Shown: positions 1 to 8,265 of the stretch, one piece after another
How positions within the stretch are numbered: position 1 is the stretch's first letter
Layout: each line of letters starts with the position of its first letter
Assembly (NCBI GenBank): GCA_027943245.1
Contig: JANDJZ010001754.1
Location: 124,001-188,000, forward strand
Direction of reading: 5' to 3'
Length of the DNA: 64,000 nt
Source: Acanthamoeba sp. SK_2022b
Lineage: Eukaryota; Discosea; Longamoebia; Acanthamoebidae
Position numbers and translations under genes: made by a program
Notes under the pieces: model-generated
Told to the model about the DNA's origin: nothing
The model's database searches: none
The model's input: only the letters and a program-made list of their open reading frames with translations

Positions 1-273
1 GGTCTCTTCCAGGGCGACCATTGCAGCATCGGCATAAGGGTTATCTTCACCAGAAGCCTCATTGATCTGCCTTGCTCGTAGAATAAAACGGGGCATACTA
101 TAAATATCAGGGCGTCGCTTCCCCGACGTTTCAGGATCAGCGTTTTGGCTACGTCGCCCTTCCCATAAACGAATGGCATAGAGGGTATGAAGCTCTACGG
201 TAAGAGTGGATTTTAATGCACCAGCGCGTGCAGCCGCCGGTTTTTGTTCGTTATTCTTTGCTGATTCAACCAT
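1..273 (-). CDS. TIGR03761-type integrating conjugative element protein, N-terminal part
   Basis: The reading frame starts at ATG 273 behind a GGAAGG-type ribosome site and runs off the left edge after 91 codons, so only the N-terminus is seen. The segment around residues 20-45 (LKSTLTVELHTLYAIRLWEG) resembles the start of the PFL_4669/TIGR03761 family found in PAPI-1/PFGI-1/SPI-7-type elements. The function of the family is not established. It follows the STY4528-like gene in the same direction after a 290-nt gap holding two palindromes. The family call rests on recalled similarity; the ORF itself is sound. Confidence 0.75.
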   Translation of the reverse strand, partial: MVESAKNNEQKPAAARAGALKSTLTVELHTLYAIRLWEGRRSQNADPETSGKRRPDIYSMPRFILRARQINEASGEDNPYADAAMVALEET

Positions 274-397
274 TAGAAGCATCCTTCCGGGAATGTGTGT
301 GGCTTGAAATAGTCTCGGCAGTCACCATTAGCAGCAATCCAAAACTCTTTTTCATTTCCAAAGGAAAAGTGATGACATGAATTTTGCTCATTTTTTA

Positions 398-424
398 GCC
401 ACTGCTGGCAGTACCAACAGTGGC
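398..424. repeat. Imperfect palindrome, copy 1 of a pair
   Basis: Two 13-nt arms around a single G at 411 pair with two mismatches. The element is preceded by a T run with AGC and followed by ACTTTTTAA. A second copy lies at 511-529. Both are in the gap between the STY4528-like gene and the TIGR03761-type gene, upstream of the latter. They could be operators, or hairpins ending or attenuating transcription. Confidence 0.7.
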
Positions 425-510
425 CACTTTTTAATCACACAAGTTTTAATCTGAGAGTGTCGAAAATTCTGGATACATACCCAGACCTTAGGTTGTTTAT
501 TTTTTAAGCG

Positions 511-529
511 GTGTTGGCAGTGCCAACAC
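511..529. repeat. Perfect palindrome, copy 2 of a pair
   Basis: GTGTTGGCA, a central G and TGCCAACAC form a perfect 9-bp inverted repeat. Like copy 1 it is flanked by T/A runs (TTTTTTAAGC before, TATTTTTTAAAC after). The shared flanks and core (TGGCAGT.CCAACA) show that the two sites are related to each other and not chance hairpins. The rest of the 274-563 gap shows no gene. Confidence 0.75.
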
Positions 530-563
530 TGTGTATTTTTTAAACACCTCTTCCTGTTTAGAT

Positions 564-1844
564 TTATGACTTATTTTTTGCGCGTGCCATTCCCAAACGT
601 AGCTTCGTAACTATGTCGCTGACATGCTCCCGCGACGCCAGGTGTTGACGGACCGGATCTGTTGGTTTTGCTGGCGCCGCAGAGCAAGGTATTTGGCGTC
701 GCGGTACAGGCCGGGTAGGTTCTGGGGATTTTGCACTCGCATACAGCTCACCGTTCCGGGCGCGCTTGATCACCGCCAGCAGCCAGCCAGTGGGGTTATT
801 CAGGCTGCCTTTGGCCATCGCCTGCTCAAGACTCTCCAGCACCTGACGGGCAACCTCTGCAGGCAATGCCTTAAGCTGGACACCAATCTGCCGCTGATCA
901 TCTGCCGCTATGCTGTTCTGCAGTTCGGCCGGTAACTCAGGTACGTACGTTGTTTTATTCACACTCTGTGTGAAAGAACGTACGTTACAGTTCGGTTTCG
1001 TTGATGCACCGTAATTGACTGATTTCAGCATGAGTTCGGGAAGCGAACCCAGTGTTTTGCCTCCCTGATTTACACTGAGTTCGGCATCAGAACTGGGCTT
1101 AATTTGACTCAGTTCGGTATCCGAACCCGGGGATTTCTTACTGAGTTCGGCGTCCGAACTGGGGATATTTTCCTGTCGTTGAGACACTCTGGCAGCCATC
1201 TGTTGCGGGGTTTGTGGCGACCCAAGCCGTTCAGCAATCGCCGCCATCTGTGAATGCTGATGACGCATTGTCGGGTCATGTTGAATATCGGTCAGTACCG
1301 ACCAGGCAGTCTGGCTGACGGTGCGATTTTTATGCGCGCAGCCCATGGCGACCGTATCCAGCCAGGTCGGATCCAATGTCTCCGCATCACGGGCCGAGAG
1401 TGGTTCATCATGTTGGGCATAGATGTTCCCCCTCACTCGCCCCTTGTCGTCACGCACACGCCGGCACAAACTGAGCCAGCCTGTCAGGCGTAACATCAGC
1501 AGCACGCGGCTGACAGTCTCGCGGGACGCCTTACCGTTAAATGGCGAGGCGAGCTGCAGCTGCAGTTCGTCATAGGTCGGGAACACGGCGCCCTGGTTCT
1601 GTTGTGCGTACAGGCGGATCATTATCCACGCGGTTTTATCCAGCGGTGACAGGCGAGTGTCCAGAAGCAACCGGCGGGGGATAGAGTCATGCACATTGCC
1701 CATGTACAGCAGACCGCTGCGCAGATTCGTGACATCGGGACTCCCCGTGTGCTTTTCCGCGCCTATTCGTTCCGCCAGGCGGGCATTCATTTGTTCGAGC
1801 GTAAAGGTGATCAGGCTGTCATCAGGTGTTTTATTTATGCTCAT
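564..1844 (-). CDS. STY4528-like integrating element protein (possible replication role)
   Basis: A 426-residue protein if started at ATG 1844; an upstream in-frame start at 1880 is possible, but AAGGA lies 13 nt before ATG 1844 and neither start has ideal spacing. Residues about 50-130 look like a helix-rich winged-helix DNA-binding region. The middle has an 11-residue repeat (SSDAELS, GSDTELS, SSDAELS), and the tail is basic. It resembles the STY4528 family of SPI-7-type islands, whose role is not settled; replication has been suggested. It is the last gene of the parA-led block. The repeated stretch is also palindromic at DNA level (see 1033-1160). Confidence 0.7.
   Translation of the reverse strand: MSINKTPDDSLITFTLEQMNARLAERIGAEKHTGSPDVTNLRSGLLYMGNVHDSIPRRLLLDTRLSPLDKTAWIMIRLYAQQNQGAVFPTYDELQLQLASPFNGKASRETVSRVLLMLRLTGWLSLCRRVRDDKGRVRGNIYAQHDEPLSARDAETLDPTWLDTVAMGCAHKNRTVSQTAWSVLTDIQHDPTMRHQHSQMAAIAERLGSPQTPQQMAARVSQRQENIPSSDAELSKKSPGSDTELSQIKPSSDAELSVNQGGKTLGSLPELMLKSVNYGASTKPNCNVRSFTQSVNKTTYVPELPAELQNSIAADDQRQIGVQLKALPAEVARQVLESLEQAMAKGSLNNPTGWLLAVIKRARNGELYASAKSPEPTRPVPRRQIPCSAAPAKPTDPVRQHLASREHVSDIVTKLRLGMARAKNKS
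1033..1160. repeat. Four iteron-like palindromes inside a coding region
   Basis: Palindromes begin at 1033, 1078, 1111 and 1144; the last three are spaced exactly 33 bp. The unit is AGTTCGG, three bases, CCGAACT: perfect at 1144-1160, one outer mismatch at 1111-1126, one internal mismatch at 1078-1094, and a diverged copy at 1033-1048. The 33-bp period matches the 11-residue protein repeat. The palindromy goes beyond what that repeat requires, so a DNA-binding function such as iterons is possible. Confidence 0.75.
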
Positions 1845-1957
1845 CGATTTTGCGCATCCTTTTACGCGGCCCACGCCCACAGGGCGAAAGCATCAAGCGT
1901 TTGTAGGCCTAACGGCACTCAGGCCTGTACCCGACATCAGGTACAGGGTCAGTGTCA

Positions 1958-2221
1958 TCACTTCCACAGTTCGTTGTTGTAGCGTTCATGGGTCAACAGC
2001 TCCCAGTCATCACCACTGTTTCGGCTGAGCAGTCGCCAGCTGGTACCGATATCAATCTTCATCCAGGCACGCCCAGGGGCGTGCTTGCCTTTAACATGAA
2101 GGTGCTTATAGTTACGTTCCCCGCGGCGGAAACGCCTGACCTGCTCCTTCGCCTTTCTCTGGCAGGATGGTGGCGCCGAACGGGGGACCTGCAACCCCGG
2201 CATTAACATCACAGGCTTCAT
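1958..2221 (-). CDS. Small unknown protein of the conjugative element
   Basis: An 87-residue basic protein. Its ATG at 2221 overlaps the stop of the DUF2857 gene as ATGA, which suggests translational coupling and supports it as real. The N-terminal half is rich in Arg/Lys/Pro; the C-terminal half (GRAWMKIDIGTSWRLLSR) alternates hydrophobic and charged residues as in a small beta-rich domain. No recognised motif. The position between a DUF2857 gene and an STY4528-like gene matches SPI-7-type islands, so it is probably a conserved element gene of unknown function. Confidence 0.65.
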   Translation of the reverse strand: MKPVMLMPGLQVPRSAPPSCQRKAKEQVRRFRRGERNYKHLHVKGKHAPGRAWMKIDIGTSWRLLSRNSGDDWELLTHERYNNELWK

Positions 2222-2847
2222 GCCAACCTCCTTGTATTTCCTCCCGGCGTAGCGCGTGGCGTACGCACGGCCTGAATGGCTTTTCTGGCCGTCGCAATCT
2301 GAGGGGCATCGAAGCTGCGAACTGCATGCCAGACAGCTGTCAGAGAAACATCCATCTGTTCGGCGGCCAGCATCATGACGTCCAGTCCATCCGCACTGGA
2401 AGCGTCATCGATGTCGGCTTTTTGCCACTGGCGCCACAATGCCGCATTCTCGTCGTCGCTGAGCGCTGCACAGCGCCCCTGGCGAATGTTGATACCGGTC
2501 ATGCGTCGGCGGGCGGCAACTTCAACGGTCGAGAGGCCAAAATAGTGCTGCATCATTTCGATAGAGCCCCCCAACGCCAGTGCACGATCAATCCGCTGCA
2601 TGCGCTGCTGCTCACGGCGCGCATGTTGCAGCATCAGAGAGAAATTCTCGTGATGGATTTGGAAGGTCAGCACCGATACCGAGCTGTTCATCAGGTAATG
2701 CAGGTCTTCAATGGTCAAACCGTGCAGCAGTTGCATCTCCTCCGTGGTCAGCCCCAGAGATTCACAGCGGCGGATATAGCCTGATTTAAGTTCCATCACG
2801 AGCTGGGTGAGCAGGCTGTTCGTCGCCTGAGACAAGCTATTACTCAT
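2218..2847 (-). CDS. DUF2857 family protein
   Basis: A 209-residue protein started at ATG 2847, behind a GGGGGG tract. The sequence is helical, with an N-terminal part (LTTEEMQLLHGLTIEDLHYL) and a middle part (YFGLSTVEVAARRRM) that looks like a helix-turn-helix. It resembles DUF2857 proteins of PFGI-1/SPI-7-type elements, thought to be regulatory or replication-linked but uncharacterised. It overlaps its upstream neighbour by 8 nt and its downstream neighbour by 4 nt, so the genes are tightly coupled. Confidence 0.75.
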   Translation of the reverse strand: MSNSLSQATNSLLTQLVMELKSGYIRRCESLGLTTEEMQLLHGLTIEDLHYLMNSSVSVLTFQIHHENFSLMLQHARREQQRMQRIDRALALGGSIEMMQHYFGLSTVEVAARRRMTGINIRQGRCAALSDDENAALWRQWQKADIDDASSADGLDVMMLAAEQMDVSLTAVWHAVRSFDAPQIATARKAIQAVRTPRATPGGNTRRLA

Positions 2848-3061
2848 AGTGAAGCCCCCCGATTTCTGAAAAATATCTCGAAAAAACAGCAAACAAGCAT
2901 GCCAGCAACACCATGGAAACGAACAGGAATGGCAACGCTGAAATGAAGTTTTTGCCCTTGCCCTTAAACCACGTTCTGGGATCAGGAACGTTGCCCATAC
3001 CTAGAAGCAGGAACCAAAAAACGAAGGTCTGCATTGTGAGAAGGTACAAATAAGGGTTCAT
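2840..3061 (-). CDS. Small two-helix membrane protein
   Basis: A 73-residue protein with two predicted membrane segments: residues about 4-22 (LYLLTMQTFVFWFLLLGM) and about 43-62 (LPFLFVSMVLLACLFAVF), joined by a basic loop (TWFKGKGKNF). The start overlaps the DUF2786 stop as ATGA and its end overlaps the DUF2857 start. Overlap on both sides and clear membrane segments make it a likely real gene. I do not recognise a family. Confidence 0.65.
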   Translation of the reverse strand: MNPYLYLLTMQTFVFWFLLLGMGNVPDPRTWFKGKGKNFISALPFLFVSMVLLACLFAVFSRYFSEIGGLHYE

Positions 3062-3780
3062 GAGTTGCGTCCTCCCTGATAACCAATGCCAGTGTTCACA
3101 GCCCCCTGAACCCCCTGGTGTAAACGGGCGTTCTGGCCTGCTTCGTATCCACGTAAACGGGCAATATCATCACCGCGGCAGGTTTTCGGGGCGCGCGTTT
3201 GCAGCTCCCCCATCTTTTGGCTTTCCAGCCAGGCTCCAATCAGCTCGCATTCCTGTTCAGTAACGGTAAACGTCGTGATGACTCTCCGGACGCCGGCAAC
3301 CCAGCCGGCACGAAACTGCTCTGCTCGGGCACGCCGCGTGCTCATTTTCAGGCGCTTATTCTGGGTTTTCAGGTAGTCTGCAGTCGCATCTTTCAACTGC
3401 CGGCTCAGCACATCGAACGCATAAGCCGCAACGGCCGGCCGCTCACTAAAACCGTAGAACGTCACGTTGCGGCGCGGGCCTGACGCGCTATCCCGCCAGG
3501 AAAAATGCAAACGGCATCCAAAGGCACGGGCAATCGCCCACGCCAGGCCGGACATCCATTCAGGCAGTTTTTGTTTCGCTTCTGAAGGTGCTCCCCGACT
3601 CGGTGCCGTCTGAATAGATGACAGGCTGGCCTCCAGCTCGCTGATGCCGTATTTTTCCATCAGTTTTTGCGCCCGGGCTAACGCCAGTCCAGCCTCATGC
3701 GCATTGCTGTTGCTGCGGGCCAGCTCAAGCAGTTTGCGCACCAGTTTCACCAGGCGCGCCTGTCGTTGTGAATGGCTCAT
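3058..3780 (-). CDS. DUF2786 domain protein
   Basis: A 240-residue protein. The N-terminal 50 residues (KLLELARSNSNAHEAGLALA, then AQKLMEKYGI) match the DUF2786 pattern, a short helical domain common on phages and integrating elements. The rest contains an aromatic and basic region (ARAFGCRLHFSW, VTFYGF) typical of the domain that follows it in such proteins. The start codon shares one base with the ParB stop (TGATG), so it is coupled to parB. The molecular function is unknown. Confidence 0.8.
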   Translation of the reverse strand: MSHSQRQARLVKLVRKLLELARSNSNAHEAGLALARAQKLMEKYGISELEASLSSIQTAPSRGAPSEAKQKLPEWMSGLAWAIARAFGCRLHFSWRDSASGPRRNVTFYGFSERPAVAAYAFDVLSRQLKDATADYLKTQNKRLKMSTRRARAEQFRAGWVAGVRRVITTFTVTEQECELIGAWLESQKMGELQTRAPKTCRGDDIARLRGYEAGQNARLHQGVQGAVNTGIGYQGGRNS

Positions 3781-5516
3781 CAGACTGCCTCCTCTGTTGC
3801 AGATAAATCACGCTGCAGTTCACGCAGACGGCGTAAGACGCGAATAAGGCGCATCAATTTCACGGCATGAATATCGTCAAGCAAAGGCCAGTCAGCCGCA
3901 TTTTCCGAACCGATAAGGGCTTCATTGAGCGAGCTGGATGAGGCACCGTCTGGGTTGTTGCCGGCAAGGGTCAGGAGTAACGCGGTAAAGCGAGAAGGAC
4001 GTTCGGCAGTCAATGCGTAGCCGGCAGCCTGCAAGTCGGCTTTATCGGCTTTGATTTCCGCCTCGCAGCCCGCCACTTCGGCCAGTTCGAATGCCAATCG
4101 GAAGGTGATCACCTGCAGGTGCTCGATATCGTCCTGCAGGGCAGAAATAGCCCAGATGGAGGAGACCGGCTCAAGTCCTACCTCGGCAAAAGGCACCTCT
4201 GCAACAGGGGTTATACCTTGCTTTGGCTGTGTCACGGTATTGCTGTGAGGGGCTGTCGGCTCATGAGGGGCCGGCAGGGGGGCTGTGGTATTCTCACCAT
4301 CTAAAACCGTTTCAACGTCACCCGACAACACAGAAGGCGCACCGTATAAATCAGGCTGAGTTTCAACACGTGGTTCAGTTTGAGTTGCAGGCGTTTCCTC
4401 TTCCTGAGCGTTCTGTGATTCATCATCGGCATCTCTCGTTGATTTATGCAACGCGCTGTCCAGCACCAAAGAAGAGCCTTCTCCCTGTACTTCAGGTACC
4501 GTCGGTCCGCCGGTATTTCCCTGCTGCAGTGCTGGCGCCAGTTCGACAGTATTGCCTTCGCCTGACAGCTCAGGCGTTAATGCCGGCTCAGGCTCACCGA
4601 GGTGCTTGCGCCGGTTTTGCTCTTTGGGATCGAGCTCCAGTAGCCAGCGGTCATAATTGAGCAACGGGTGTGGCAACGCGTTGATGAGCGCACCAATCAA
4701 CTCATCACGAAACATATCCAGAGAGTAGATTTCGGGGTCATCAAATTGGCTGCAAACTTTGCCAAAGACGCTATCAAACGGTTCTTGAACCTCGACAGTA
4801 ACACTATGTTCCTCCCAAGTTTTTTCAGCTTCAGCTCGTAAAGCAAGCAATTGACGAATTTGGGGGGCTCCCAATCCCGATTTAAGAAGAGATGGCATGA
4901 ATGGATATAGGTATTTCACCGTATCTTCCATACGGCTGATACTGGAGAAATGCACCGGATATCCATCAGCACTCATCAAACTTGAGAGCTCACGCAGAGA
5001 AACAGCTTTACCCAATTTTTCTTCATACAGGGCACGGGCATCCCGGATCCCCAGAGCTTTTTCGATAAACGCCAGATCTCCCCGTTGTTCGTTCTCGGCC
5101 AGATGGCCAAGAAGACAGGACAAACGACCGGGCCATGGCTTGAAAACACAAGAAATGCGGTAAAACCGTTCATCCCCTGTTTCTTGCCATAGTTCTTGCA
5201 AGATTGAATAACGGGTGTTACCACCATCACTGAAAAAATAACCCAGTTCGGGTTGTTCAGGATCAAGAGTAACTAATGGCACAGTTCTCAGGCCGCGAAC
5301 CCTAATCCCCGCCTTGATTTCATCATATTCAGGATTCCTCGAAATTCGTGGGTTATACGGCGATACGCTTAGCTGGTCGAGAGTAAGCACCAACGGCATA
5401 TCACTCACTGGCAGTACAGATGATGTCGAAGTTACTGCATGAGTGCCTGCAGCTGTTTTTCCCTGCTGGAGCAAAGCACTGTTCAGATCGAGGATCTTGG
5501 TTTTAGTACGCGCCAT
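3780..5516 (-). CDS. ParB-family partition protein, PFGI-1 type
   Basis: A 578-residue protein, longer than chromosomal ParB. Residues about 40-130 form the ParB N-terminal nuclease-like domain (LSVSPYNPR, IRVRGL, FFSDGGNTRYSIL). A helix-turn-helix region follows at about 165-220. Residues about 305-440 are a low-complexity acidic/Pro/Gln linker with degenerate repeats (SGEGNTVELAPALQ, QGEGSSLVLDSALH), and a helical domain ends the protein. It fits the ParB group of PFGI-1-class elements, expected to work with the ParA at 6868-7785 in maintaining the excised element. It sits 2 nt after the dnaB-like gene. Confidence 0.85.
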   Translation of the reverse strand: MARTKTKILDLNSALLQQGKTAAGTHAVTSTSSVLPVSDMPLVLTLDQLSVSPYNPRISRNPEYDEIKAGIRVRGLRTVPLVTLDPEQPELGYFFSDGGNTRYSILQELWQETGDERFYRISCVFKPWPGRLSCLLGHLAENEQRGDLAFIEKALGIRDARALYEEKLGKAVSLRELSSLMSADGYPVHFSSISRMEDTVKYLYPFMPSLLKSGLGAPQIRQLLALRAEAEKTWEEHSVTVEVQEPFDSVFGKVCSQFDDPEIYSLDMFRDELIGALINALPHPLLNYDRWLLELDPKEQNRRKHLGEPEPALTPELSGEGNTVELAPALQQGNTGGPTVPEVQGEGSSLVLDSALHKSTRDADDESQNAQEEETPATQTEPRVETQPDLYGAPSVLSGDVETVLDGENTTAPLPAPHEPTAPHSNTVTQPKQGITPVAEVPFAEVGLEPVSSIWAISALQDDIEHLQVITFRLAFELAEVAGCEAEIKADKADLQAAGYALTAERPSRFTALLLTLAGNNPDGASSSSLNEALIGSENAADWPLLDDIHAVKLMRLIRVLRRLRELQRDLSATEEAV

Positions 5517-5518
5517 AG

Positions 5519-6871
5519 TTACGCCCTCCCCGAGTATTGGTCATACTGACCATCGTGGAAGTCACTGAACGCGGTGAATTGCCCTTCAAACTTGACGCGA
5601 ACGGTGCCCGTTGCCCCCTGCCGCTGCTTACCAATGATAATTTCTGCCGTGCCGGCATCATCAGAGTCAGCGTAATAGACCTCATCCCGGTAGATGAAGG
5701 CGATCACATCGGCATCCTGCTCCAGCGCACCGGAGTCTCGCAGGTCACCATTAAAGGGGCGTTTGTCAGCACGGCTTTCCAACTGACGGTTCAGCTGAGA
5801 TAGCGCCACAACGGGACAATCAAGTTCTTTGGCCAGTGCTTTCAGACTGCGGGAAATTTCTGAAATTTCCTGGGTGCGGTTTTCCTGGCCAGGGCAACGC
5901 ATCAGCTGCAGGTAATCGACCATAATTAAACCCGGATAACCATACAACCGGGTATAGCGCCGTGCCCTGGAACGCAGCAGTGCGGGGGTCAAATACGATT
6001 CATCGTCAATAATCAGGCGGTTTTCCAATGGCAACAACCGCTCCATCGCTTTGGAAATGCGCGCCCAATCCTCATCATCCAACTGGCCGCTGCGCAGCCT
6101 TGAAAGTTCAACCCGCCCGTCAACAGCAATAAGGCGTTGGAGCAACTGCTCGCGCGGCATTTCCAGACTAAAGAAGAATGCAGGTTTCTCCGTGCCTCGG
6201 AGTGCGCCGGTGTAAGCGCTCAACGCAAAGGCGGTTTTACCCATCGATGGCCGTGCCGCAAGCAAAACCAAATCCCCCGGTTGCAAACCACACGTCATCG
6301 CATCAAGCTCTAAGAAGCCAGTCGGGGTGCCGGTGATACCATTACCGCCATTCACCGTCTCCAGATAAGTCACGACAGCATTCAGCCCATCGGTCAGGCT
6401 GACATTCTGCTGTGACGGTGTTTGTTCCGAGAGCTGGAACAATTGCTGTTCCGCCCTTTCGGTCAGGGCGGCAGAATCTGCGCGGGGATGAGCAGCATCT
6501 GCGCTCAATTCACGTCCGAGCTGCAACAGGCTACGCAGTCGACTTCGTTCAGCGACAATCCTGGCATAGGCGACAATATTGGCTGCGCTCGGTGTGTTTT
6601 TAGACAACTCCGCCAGATAGGCAAAACCGCCGACCTGCTCGAGCTCACCATTGTGTTCCAATGACTCATGGAGCGTAATCAGATCAATCGGCTGCTGAAC
6701 AGCCATCAGGCGAGCCATAGCCTGGAAAATGCGACGATGTACCGCCAGATAAAAATCACGATCTCCAACTAATGGAAGAATGTCATCCCAACGCTCGTTA
6801 TCCAACATCAAGCCACCGAGAACGGCCTGCTCGGCATCTGAAGAATAAGGTATATGCATATCAACCTTCAT
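5519..6871 (-). CDS. Replicative DNA helicase, DnaB-like (element-encoded)
   Basis: A 450-residue hexameric-helicase family protein close in length to chromosomal DnaB. The N-terminal domain starts SSDAEQAVLGGLML. The RecA-like domain has Walker A ARPSMGKTAF near residue 205, Walker B LIMVDYLQL near 317, and the DRP.NGDLRDSGALEQDADVI-like segment (here DKRPFNGDLRDSG) of family 4. It would unwind the circular element for autonomous replication. The ATG overlaps the parA stop (ATGA). A dnaB copy next to parA is characteristic of this element family. Confidence 0.9.
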   Translation of the reverse strand: MKVDMHIPYSSDAEQAVLGGLMLDNERWDDILPLVGDRDFYLAVHRRIFQAMARLMAVQQPIDLITLHESLEHNGELEQVGGFAYLAELSKNTPSAANIVAYARIVAERSRLRSLLQLGRELSADAAHPRADSAALTERAEQQLFQLSEQTPSQQNVSLTDGLNAVVTYLETVNGGNGITGTPTGFLELDAMTCGLQPGDLVLLAARPSMGKTAFALSAYTGALRGTEKPAFFFSLEMPREQLLQRLIAVDGRVELSRLRSGQLDDEDWARISKAMERLLPLENRLIIDDESYLTPALLRSRARRYTRLYGYPGLIMVDYLQLMRCPGQENRTQEISEISRSLKALAKELDCPVVALSQLNRQLESRADKRPFNGDLRDSGALEQDADVIAFIYRDEVYYADSDDAGTAEIIIGKQRQGATGTVRVKFEGQFTAFSDFHDGQYDQYSGRA

Positions 6872-7785
6872 TGATTTGCCTCCTGACGCAGAACGTCGAA
6901 GTCGGCAACCCAGTGAGGGAACAACTCGCAGGCCAGCTCATACATAGTGTCAGCAGCAGCGAGCGTTGATGTACGGGTGGTGGTTCTTTCGAGACGATGA
7001 ACAGGTTGGCCGGAAGCATGCCCCATTTTGTAAATTTCAAGCTTGGGGATGATGGTGTCGAGAAGGGAGACGTCGAAGGTATCTGCACGCAGATACTGCC
7101 CGTTTGCGATAATGCCGCGCAGACTGTTCAGGGTCTGCCAATCCAGATTCGTATACTCCATGCAGTTCGTCAGAATACGGATACGCGGTAACGCAATACC
7201 GTAGCTGGACAGTGGCAATAATCCCTCCATCAACCCCAATGTGCCACGCAGAAACTCACGCGTATCCGGCAATATAGGCTTGATAACACCGACGGCGAAC
7301 TCCGTACTGGCAACAAGAATGAGTTCGAGCATCACAGACGCTGCACCTTTGGAGTCAATAACGATAACGTCGTACTCGTTGAACAAAGGGTGCTGCAGAA
7401 CATTCTTCAGCCGCATACGACCATCAGGGGCATGCAACATGGCAGAGGATAAACGGTCGTGGGGATCGTTGGAAACGATGATGTCTAAATTTGGGATAAC
7501 AGAACGGGAGATGATTTCTTCGGGGTGATTGAGATCTACTGTCTTCATCAACAGTTCATACAAACCGTTGGGGGCTTCATATTCCAGGGAGAAAATGCTG
7601 CTTGCGGTGGGTTGGGAGTGGTCACCATCGATGAGGAGAGTTTTTTTACCTGCATCGGCAAGGAAGCCGGCAAGGTTGGCGCTTTGAGTGGATTTACCTT
7701 CGCCCCCTTTGGTTGAGACCATAGGGATAACGCGAGGTGCCGGGTGGCTAACACCCATAGATGTGGATTTAGCTAACTTATGCAT
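6868..7785 (-). CDS. parA: ParA/Soj-type partition ATPase
   Basis: A 305-residue ParA-type ATPase. The deviant Walker A motif KGGEGKST is at residues 26-33, followed by LLIDGDHSQPTAS; the Walker B region is VIVIDSKGA. It is the first gene of the block and the last before the tRNA-Phe attachment repeat, the usual place of soj/parA in PAPI-1/SPI-7 elements. No good Shine-Dalgarno sequence precedes ATG 7785; instead a long palindrome starts 3 nt upstream (7788-7819), suggesting control of transcription or translation at this site. Confidence 0.9.
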   Translation of the reverse strand: MHKLAKSTSMGVSHPAPRVIPMVSTKGGEGKSTQSANLAGFLADAGKKTLLIDGDHSQPTASSIFSLEYEAPNGLYELLMKTVDLNHPEEIISRSVIPNLDIIVSNDPHDRLSSAMLHAPDGRMRLKNVLQHPLFNEYDVIVIDSKGAASVMLELILVASTEFAVGVIKPILPDTREFLRGTLGLMEGLLPLSSYGIALPRIRILTNCMEYTNLDWQTLNSLRGIIANGQYLRADTFDVSLLDTIIPKLEIYKMGHASGQPVHRLERTTTRTSTLAAADTMYELACELFPHWVADFDVLRQEANQ

Positions 7786-7787
7786 GT

Positions 7788-7819
7788 TTTACACTCGAAT
7801 TTATCAATTCGCGTGTAAA
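7788..7819. promoter_or_regulatory. Near-perfect inverted repeat in the parA leader
   Basis: TTTACACTCGAATT (7788-7801) and AATTCGCGTGTAAA (7806-7819) pair over 14 bp with one mismatch around a 4-nt centre. It occupies the place of the parA ribosome site and promoter. It may be an autoregulatory operator, a parS-like centromere, or a hairpin hiding the start codon. Confidence 0.7.
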
Positions 7820-7861
7820 CGGTTAAATTATATATCCTTTAACAATCTTGCAACAAGCACA

Positions 7862-7910
7862 GGGATTGAAAATCCCCGTGTCCTTGGTTCGATTCCGAGT
7901 CCGGGCACCA
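7862..7910 (+). other. Attachment repeat: 3' part of tRNA-Phe (GAA) without its 5' half
   Basis: From the anticodon arm (GGGATTGAAAATCCCC) through the T arm (TTGGTTCGATTCC) to the acceptor 3' strand with CCA, 49 nt match the enterobacterial tRNA-Phe known to me. The D arm and 5' acceptor strand are absent (the preceding bases do not match), so it is not a working tRNA. tRNA-Phe is the integration site of SPI-7-type elements, and parA is the gene next to it, so this is the distal attachment site. The intact tRNA and the integrase should lie beyond the left edge. Confidence 0.9.
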
Positions 7911-7919
7911 TATTTAGAG

Positions 7920-7943
7920 AACCCAGCCTATGGCTGGGTTTTT
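7920..7943 (+). terminator. Terminator in tRNA repeat unit 1
   Basis: AACCCAGCC, loop TAT, GGCTGGGTT followed by a T run. It matches the terminator normally placed just after the tRNA. Confidence 0.85.
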
Positions 7944-8081
7944 CGCTTTCTGGAGTACGGACTCTCCATCGAACTACGTTCGATTATTCGGCCCAAAGTC
8001 CTCACCCTGCGGGCCAGCGCTAAAGCGCTGTTCAACCCGGCGCAGGTGCCGGTTGTCCGAGTCCGGGCACCATATTCAGAG

Positions 8082-8106
8082 AACCCAGCCTATGGCTGGG
8101 TTTTTG
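8082..8106 (+). terminator. Terminator in tRNA repeat unit 2
   Basis: Same hairpin as in unit 1 (AACCCAGCC, TAT, GGCTGGGTT) followed by TTTTG. Confidence 0.85.
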
Positions 8107-8243
8107 CTTTTCAGGGACAGGACTCTCCATCGAACTGCGTTCGATTATGAGGCCTGAAGGCCTCACCCTGCGGGCCAGCGCTAAAGCGCTGTTCAACGCG
8201 GCGCCAGCGCCGGTTGTCCGAGTCCGGGCACCATATTCAGAAT

Positions 8244-8265
8244 AACCCGCCTATGGCGGGTTTTT
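8244..8265 (+). terminator. Terminator in tRNA repeat unit 3
   Basis: AACCCGCC, TAT, GGCGGGTT plus T run. The A/T-to-G/C change on one arm is matched on the other arm compared with units 1 and 2, so the hairpin itself has been kept. Confidence 0.85.

Noticed and set aside
7862..7910. Functional tRNA-Phe gene
   Set aside because: Only the part from the anticodon arm onward is present; the D arm and the 5' acceptor strand are missing.
7848..8157. Open frames across the tandem tRNA-tail repeats
   Set aside because: They repeat because the DNA repeats; they run through terminator hairpins and lack ribosome sites.
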